Shown: positions 60,339-64,000 of the stretch, piece after piece
Layout: each line of letters begins with the position of its first letter
Position numbering within the stretch: the stretch's first letter is position 1
Assembly (NCBI RefSeq): GCF_025949665.1
Contig: NZ_JAPDFT010000001.1
Coordinates: 496,001 to 560,000, forward strand
Source of the DNA: Chryseobacterium viscerum
Lineage (GTDB): Bacteria; Bacteroidota; Bacteroidia; Flavobacteriales; Weeksellaceae
Direction: 5' to 3'
DNA length: 64,000 bases
Translations under genes and position numbers: made by a program
Notes under the pieces: generated by a model
Database searches by the model: none
The model's input: the letters and a program-made list of their open reading frames with translations, nothing else
What the model was told of the DNA's origin: nothing

Positions 60339-60988
60339 ATCGCTAAATTTTTAATATCTCTAATTTCTAAAGTAGATGTAGGGTATCCTTTTTTTGTCAC
60401 ATTGATCATTGCTCTACCCACTTCCTGTAAAGTTAAGGATTTTGATTGGAAAAAAACAGGAAAAATCCAAATAAAAGGTTTAAAAAACCATTTTACATTC
60501 AATTGACCGTCAACAGGTTTCATAAATCCGGGACGGAAATTGTACGCTCCTTTGAAATTCATTTTTTTCAAATCATTTTCGGTTCTGCCTTTTACTCTTG
60601 CCCACATCATTTTTCCGCTCTCTGTGCTGTCTGTGCTTGCCCCTGAAACATAACTGAAAACCATATCCGGATTTTGGTTCAAAACAGCTTTTGCAAAGTG
60701 TAAGGTTGTATCGTAGGTGATTCTGGTGTAATCTTCTTCATTCATGCCTACACTGCTGATTCCTGCACAGAAAAAACAGGCATCATAGCCTTTCAGTTTT
60801 TCATCATGAATGTCTATGGATAAAAAGTCCGGTACAAGGTATTCTTTCAGTTTGGGATGTGATCTTCCACAAGGTTTTCTGCTTATGCTGAGGATTTCAG
60901 AAACATTGGGATTCTCAAGACATTCCATTAAAACGCCTTCGCCTACCATCCCTGTAGCTCCTGTAAGAATTATTTTGATTGGATTCAT
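60335..60988 (-). CDS. NAD(P)-binding Rossmann protein (atypical SDR/epimerase)
   Basis: 217 residues. Dinucleotide-binding motif TGATGMVGEGV (9-19), then SISRKPCGRSHPKL, CFFCAGISSVGM and SYVSGASTDSTESG. Member of the NAD(P)H-binding atypical SDR group (YbjT/HSCARG-like), which includes NADPH sensors and small reductases. The YxxxK catalytic pair of classical SDRs is not seen, so enzymatic activity is open. Coupled to the small membrane protein by an ATGA overlap. Confidence 0.85.
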   Translation of the reverse strand: MNPIKIILTGATGMVGEGVLMECLENPNVSEILSISRKPCGRSHPKLKEYLVPDFLSIDIHDEKLKGYDACFFCAGISSVGMNEEDYTRITYDTTLHFAKAVLNQNPDMVFSYVSGASTDSTESGKMMWARVKGRTENDLKKMNFKGAYNFRPGFMKPVDGQLNVKWFFKPFIWIFPVFFQSKSLTLQEVGRAMINVTKKGYPTSTLEIRDIKNLAI

Positions 60989-61084
60989 TGTTTTGCTATT
61001 GATAATGGTATGACGAATGGGGACGGGGTTTTACTTTAAAATTTATAAAAGTTTTTATTAAAAAGTAAAAAATTGTTGCTAAAT

Positions 61085-61149
61085 TTCAATAGGGGTGGGC
61101 TTTAGCCTGCCTGTACACTAATCTTCCACTGGCTTTAGCCAAAACTTAA
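61085..61149 (+). repeat. Paired-palindrome repeat, copy E
   Basis: TCAATAGGGGTGGGCTTTAGCC, spacer, ACTGGCTTTAGCCAAAACTTAAC. Same layout as copies B and D, about 25 kb away from them. Confidence 0.8.
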
Positions 61150-61190
61150 CAACAGAAACACATTTTATATGAAAATACATGTGAAAATCC

Positions 61191-61223
61191 AGAGATTGCT
61201 TCGTCGCGTTGTTCCTCGAAATG
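61191..61223 (-). repeat. Dispersed element, reverse copy of the 26143 type
   Basis: Reverse strand reads GCATTTCGAGGAAC, then GACGAAGCAATCTC, the family CATTGCGAG-GAAGCAATCTC with changes. The rest of the 60989-61302 spacer holds repeat E, a terminator and AT-rich DNA. Confidence 0.45.
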
Positions 61224-61255
61224 CTAATATGTTGGAAAGATGAAAACAGCTCCCC

Positions 61256-61283
61256 AAAATAAAACCAGCTCAATGGCTGGTTT
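61256..61283 (-). terminator. Terminator of the ppk-ppx unit
   Basis: Stem AAACCAGC / GCTGGTTT (about 61262-61269 with 61276-61283), TCAATG loop, T-rich minus-strand tail. Confidence 0.8.
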
Positions 61284-61302
61284 ACAATATTGTGATTTGT
61301 TG

Positions 61303-62187
61303 TTACTTTTTGTGTTGTAACTGACTGTAAATATTATGGATCAATCCGTCTGCTACAGATATTTTAGGAACAAAAATTCTGTTGATATCAGACCATGACA
61401 TCACATTGTTGAAGATGCTCAGGGCATGTACCAACACATCAGCACGGTCTTCCCTAAGGTTGTAATTGGTCATCCTTTCTTCCACAGACAACTCATTGAA
61501 TTCTTTATAGACCTTTTTCAGGTGAGATAATGACATTGGTTTCCCGTCTTTGGTTTTGCTCATGGAAAACACCTTATTGATGTTTCCCCCTGATCCAATG
61601 GCTACAATTGGTTTTTTACTGACGATATTTTTATTGATCTCGTCCTTCATCTCTTTCCAGTTATCCATTGTAACCAGGTTGTTGAGAAGACGGATCGTTC
61701 CGATATTGAATGATTTTTCGTAAACCATTTTACCGTTTTCATAGAAGGTAAGTTCTGTAGAACCTCCACCAACGTCGATGTATAGGTAGGCGAATTCTTT
61801 ATCAAGGCCTTCAGCAACATGGTTTTCATAGACCAGGGTAGCTTCTTCGTCACCGGAAATGATTTCGATGTTGATTCCGGATGTTTCTTTTACGAGGCCG
61901 ATAATTTCATTACCATTGGCAGCATCACGCATAGCACTGGTAGCACAGGCTCTGTAATGATCCACTTTATATATTTTCATAAGATCACTGAAAATTTTCA
62001 TGGAATCAATGACCATTTTTTCTCTTTCGGGACCTATTTTTCCGATGGTAAAAACATCCATTCCCAGTCTCAGAGGAATTCTGAGAAGGTTGAGTTTAAT
62101 GAATTCAGGTTTTCTGTTATTAATCTTAACTTCATTGATAAGAAGGCGGGCTGCATTACTCCCTATGTCTATCGCTGCTATCTTCAT
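61303..62187 (-). CDS. ppx: Ppx/GppA-type exopolyphosphatase
   Basis: 294 residues, shorter than E. coli Ppx (513) because only the two ASKHA-type domains are present. Motifs: AAIDIGSNAARLLI (ATP/phosphate loop 1), CATSAMRDAANG, ISGDEEA, DVGGGSTELTFY and GSGGNINKV. Cleaves terminal phosphate from polyphosphate or acts on pppGpp; the ppk gene directly upstream, overlapping by four bases (ATGA), supports the polyphosphate role. Confidence 0.92.
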   Translation of the reverse strand: MKIAAIDIGSNAARLLINEVKINNRKPEFIKLNLLRIPLRLGMDVFTIGKIGPEREKMVIDSMKIFSDLMKIYKVDHYRACATSAMRDAANGNEIIGLVKETSGINIEIISGDEEATLVYENHVAEGLDKEFAYLYIDVGGGSTELTFYENGKMVYEKSFNIGTIRLLNNLVTMDNWKEMKDEINKNIVSKKPIVAIGSGGNINKVFSMSKTKDGKPMSLSHLKKVYKEFNELSVEERMTNYNLREDRADVLVHALSIFNNVMSWSDINRIFVPKISVADGLIHNIYSQLQHKK

Positions 62188-64000
62188 TTTTTGCTTGTTT
62201 TAGCTTTTAAATATTTATAGGTTTCTATTTGTGAACGGCATTCTTTTTTATCATTTCTTATGTATTCATTGCTGAGTTTTTTATCCAGAATTCTGGCTTT
62301 TACATTATCCCTAAGCTGAATATCAAGAATATCTTTTAATTCTTTTTTAAGGTTCTTGTCTGTGATTTTAGCAGCGGCTTCAATCCTGTAATCCAGGTTT
62401 CTGGTCATCCAGTCAGCGGAAGAAATGTACATGTCTTCTGTTCCTTTATTGTAGAAATACATTACTCTGGCATGCTCCAGGTATTCATCTACAATACTTA
62501 TAGCTTTTATTTTTTCTTTAAATTCTTTCTGGTTTACGGCACAATAGATTCCTCTTACGATGAGTCTGATTACCACACCAGCTTTAGCAGCCTCATATAG
62601 CTTTTCTATCAGCAGTCTGTCGCTCATAGAATTTACCTTGATGATAATCTCTGCTTTTCGGCCTGCTTTGGCTTCTTCGATTTCTTTATCAATATGGTGA
62701 ACAATCTTTTCACGCATAAACTGAGGGCAAACTAATAAATTTTTACAAGTTTTCAAAATCGGAATAAAATCATCCTTCGGTTTTTTCAGCACATTGAATA
62801 CTTTATTGATATCTGCCATGATGCCGCGATCGGCTGTAAGGAGCAGATGATCACCATATATTCTTGCCGTTTTTTCGTTGAAATTTCCAGTACTTACAAA
62901 TCCATATTGGATGGTTTTATTATGCGCTCTCTTTTTGATAACACATAGTTTAGCATGTACTTTTTTGTTGGGAATTCCCACAAGAACTGTAATTCCCTCC
63001 GGTTCAAGCATATCTTTCCATTTCAAATTGGATTCTTCATCAAACCTTGCCTGAAGTTCCAGCATTACAGTCACTTCTTTACCATTTCTGGCGGCATAGA
63101 TGAGCGCGTTGATAATTTTTGAACTGCTTGCCATACGGTAAGCGGTGATCTGTATAGATTTTACATCCGGATCCATTGCTGCTTCACGGAGAAGATCAAT
63201 CACTGGATTATATTTGTGATAAGGAAAACTAAGAAGCACATCTTCTTTTAAGATAACATCTGTCACTCTTTCACCATGTTCAAATGCCTGATGCGTAAAA
63301 GAGCTTCTTTCCACAGGTCTTTCATAGGCTTCAAAAACGTCTGGAAAATCCATGAAATGCTTGAAGTTATGAATTTTTCCTCCCGGAATAATGCTGTCTT
63401 TTTTCGTTAAATTCAGTTTTCTGATAAGGAGTTCCAGCAGCGCTTTATCCATATCTTTATCAAAAACGAAACGGGTAGGTTTTCCCTTTCTTCTGTTTTT
63501 GAGTCCTTTTTCTATTTTTTCTGCGAAGTTGGTTCTGATGTCATTGTCCAGATCCAGTTCTGCATCTTTTGTTACTTTAAAAGCATTAGCAGAAAATTCA
63601 TCATATCCGAAATAAGAGAATATGTGCGGAAGATTGAAAGTGATCACATCTTCCAGAAGCATTACATTTTTCTCTTCAGGATCTTCTGTTGGAAGCAATA
63701 CAAATCTCCCTACAAAACGGGAGGGAATCTCAATAATAGCATAATTGCTGGAATACTGCCAGTCTTTTTTTCTCATCGCTACCCCCAGATAAAGACTTTT
63801 GTCTCTTAAATAGGGCATTGGTGTATTTTCATGAAGAAGAATAGGAATTACATTGGATTCTACCACTTCATCAAAATATTGTCTGACAAATTCTTTTTGT
63901 CCTGTTGTCAGGTTTTTGGAATTTTTAATGAAAACTTTATGATCAGCCATTTCGGTTTGGATCTTTTTCCAGGTTTTATCGAAATTCAGCTGCTGTCTCA
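62184..64000 (-). CDS. ppk1: Polyphosphate kinase 1 (5' end outside window)
   Basis: The frame is open to the window edge; the ATG at 63950 is internal (16 more codons read QQLNFDKTWKKIQTE before it). At least 604 residues seen of about 690. Makes polyphosphate from ATP, reversible. Middle domain to about 300, then two phospholipase-D-like catalytic domains: NKKVHAKLCVIKKR carries the histidine of the HxK motif, thought to be phosphorylated in this family, and STGNFNEKTARIYGDHLLLTA. YISSADWMTRNLDYRIEAA and a Lys-rich tail complete it. Overlaps ppx by four bases. Confidence 0.95.
   Translation of the reverse strand, partial: RQQLNFDKTWKKIQTEMADHKVFIKNSKNLTTGQKEFVRQYFDEVVESNVIPILLHENTPMPYLRDKSLYLGVAMRKKDWQYSSNYAIIEIPSRFVGRFVLLPTEDPEEKNVMLLEDVITFNLPHIFSYFGYDEFSANAFKVTKDAELDLDNDIRTNFAEKIEKGLKNRRKGKPTRFVFDKDMDKALLELLIRKLNLTKKDSIIPGGKIHNFKHFMDFPDVFEAYERPVERSSFTHQAFEHGERVTDVILKEDVLLSFPYHKYNPVIDLLREAAMDPDVKSIQITAYRMASSSKIINALIYAARNGKEVTVMLELQARFDEESNLKWKDMLEPEGITVLVGIPNKKVHAKLCVIKKRAHNKTIQYGFVSTGNFNEKTARIYGDHLLLTADRGIMADINKVFNVLKKPKDDFIPILKTCKNLLVCPQFMREKIVHHIDKEIEEAKAGRKAEIIIKVNSMSDRLLIEKLYEAAKAGVVIRLIVRGIYCAVNQKEFKEKIKAISIVDEYLEHARVMYFYNKGTEDMYISSADWMTRNLDYRIEAAAKITDKNLKKELKDILDIQLRDNVKARILDKKLSNEYIRNDKKECRSQIETYKYLKAKTSKK

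Noticed and set aside
61170-61245. Small frame MKIHVKIQRLLRR-like
   Set aside because: Runs through a dispersed repeat element, no promoter and no conserved look.
1-64000. tRNA, rRNA, CRISPR, transposase, integrase, phage genes
   Set aside because: Looked for T-loop motifs, regular direct repeats and known protein motifs by eye; none found.

Overview
The window looks like a chromosomal segment of a Bacteroidota bacterium of the Flavobacteriia, most likely Chryseobacterium or a close relative (Weeksellaceae). This is an inference from gene content and signals: AT-rich DNA, the fused lpxC-fabZ gene, PorX, T9SS C-terminal sorting domains, outer-membrane receptors of the OMP_b-brl_3 type, almost no Shine-Dalgarno sequences, and many upstream matches to the Bacteroidetes -7 box TAnnTTTG. 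No rRNA, tRNA, CRISPR array, transposase, integrase or phage gene was seen. The window is mostly core genome with some accessory genes.

Layout. 1-6103: end of a surface protein, an RlpA-like protein, exonuclease III with a YciI-like protein, PorX (regulator of type IX secretion) and a secreted S41 peptidase. 6342-14415: an HD hydrolase, then the lipid A cluster lpxD - lpxC/fabZ - lpxA - small secreted protein - efp - second lpxD-like gene, followed by sucD and a beta-barrel protein. 14512-22328: an ABC-2 exporter pair, a tiny T9SS cargo, hemB, an unlisted 48-residue double-glycine-leader peptide, a TM2 protein, an lptB with a C-terminal extension, and an MsbA-type exporter. 22378-26101: two regulators, each next to a small stress-type enzyme, and a lipoprotein. 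26434-36311: a TonB-dependent receptor, cobalamin adenosyltransferase with thiamine pyrophosphokinase, a phosphatase lipoprotein, the arginine-to-putrescine genes speA and speB, and an Ada-like/AlkB-like alkylation-repair pair. 36449-51087: secreted hydrolases, two large outer-membrane barrel proteins, a BON/SH3 pair, a dicarboxylate symporter, a PhyH-type dioxygenase and a GH92 mannosidase. 51312-64000: a membrane phosphoesterase with a six-TM partner, Mrp plus a NifU-C protein (Fe-S assembly), a barstar-like protein, a DUF3060-like protein, a large T9SS protein, a Rossmann protein with a translationally coupled 49-residue membrane peptide, and ppk-ppx (polyphosphate).

Themes. The envelope dominates: lipid A synthesis, lipopolysaccharide export, T9SS regulation and cargo, and outer-membrane receptors. 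The best candidates for something under-described are the double-glycine-leader Cys-rich peptide at 18451-18597, the LptB fusion to an Imm22-like domain at 19123-20184, the barstar-like protein at 55703-56410, and a family of paired palindromic repeats (five copies, 30278-61149) lying just after stop codons. Several promoters lie so close to start codons that the mRNAs are probably leaderless or nearly so, and several TTG start calls fall inside promoter boxes and should be replaced by downstream ATGs.
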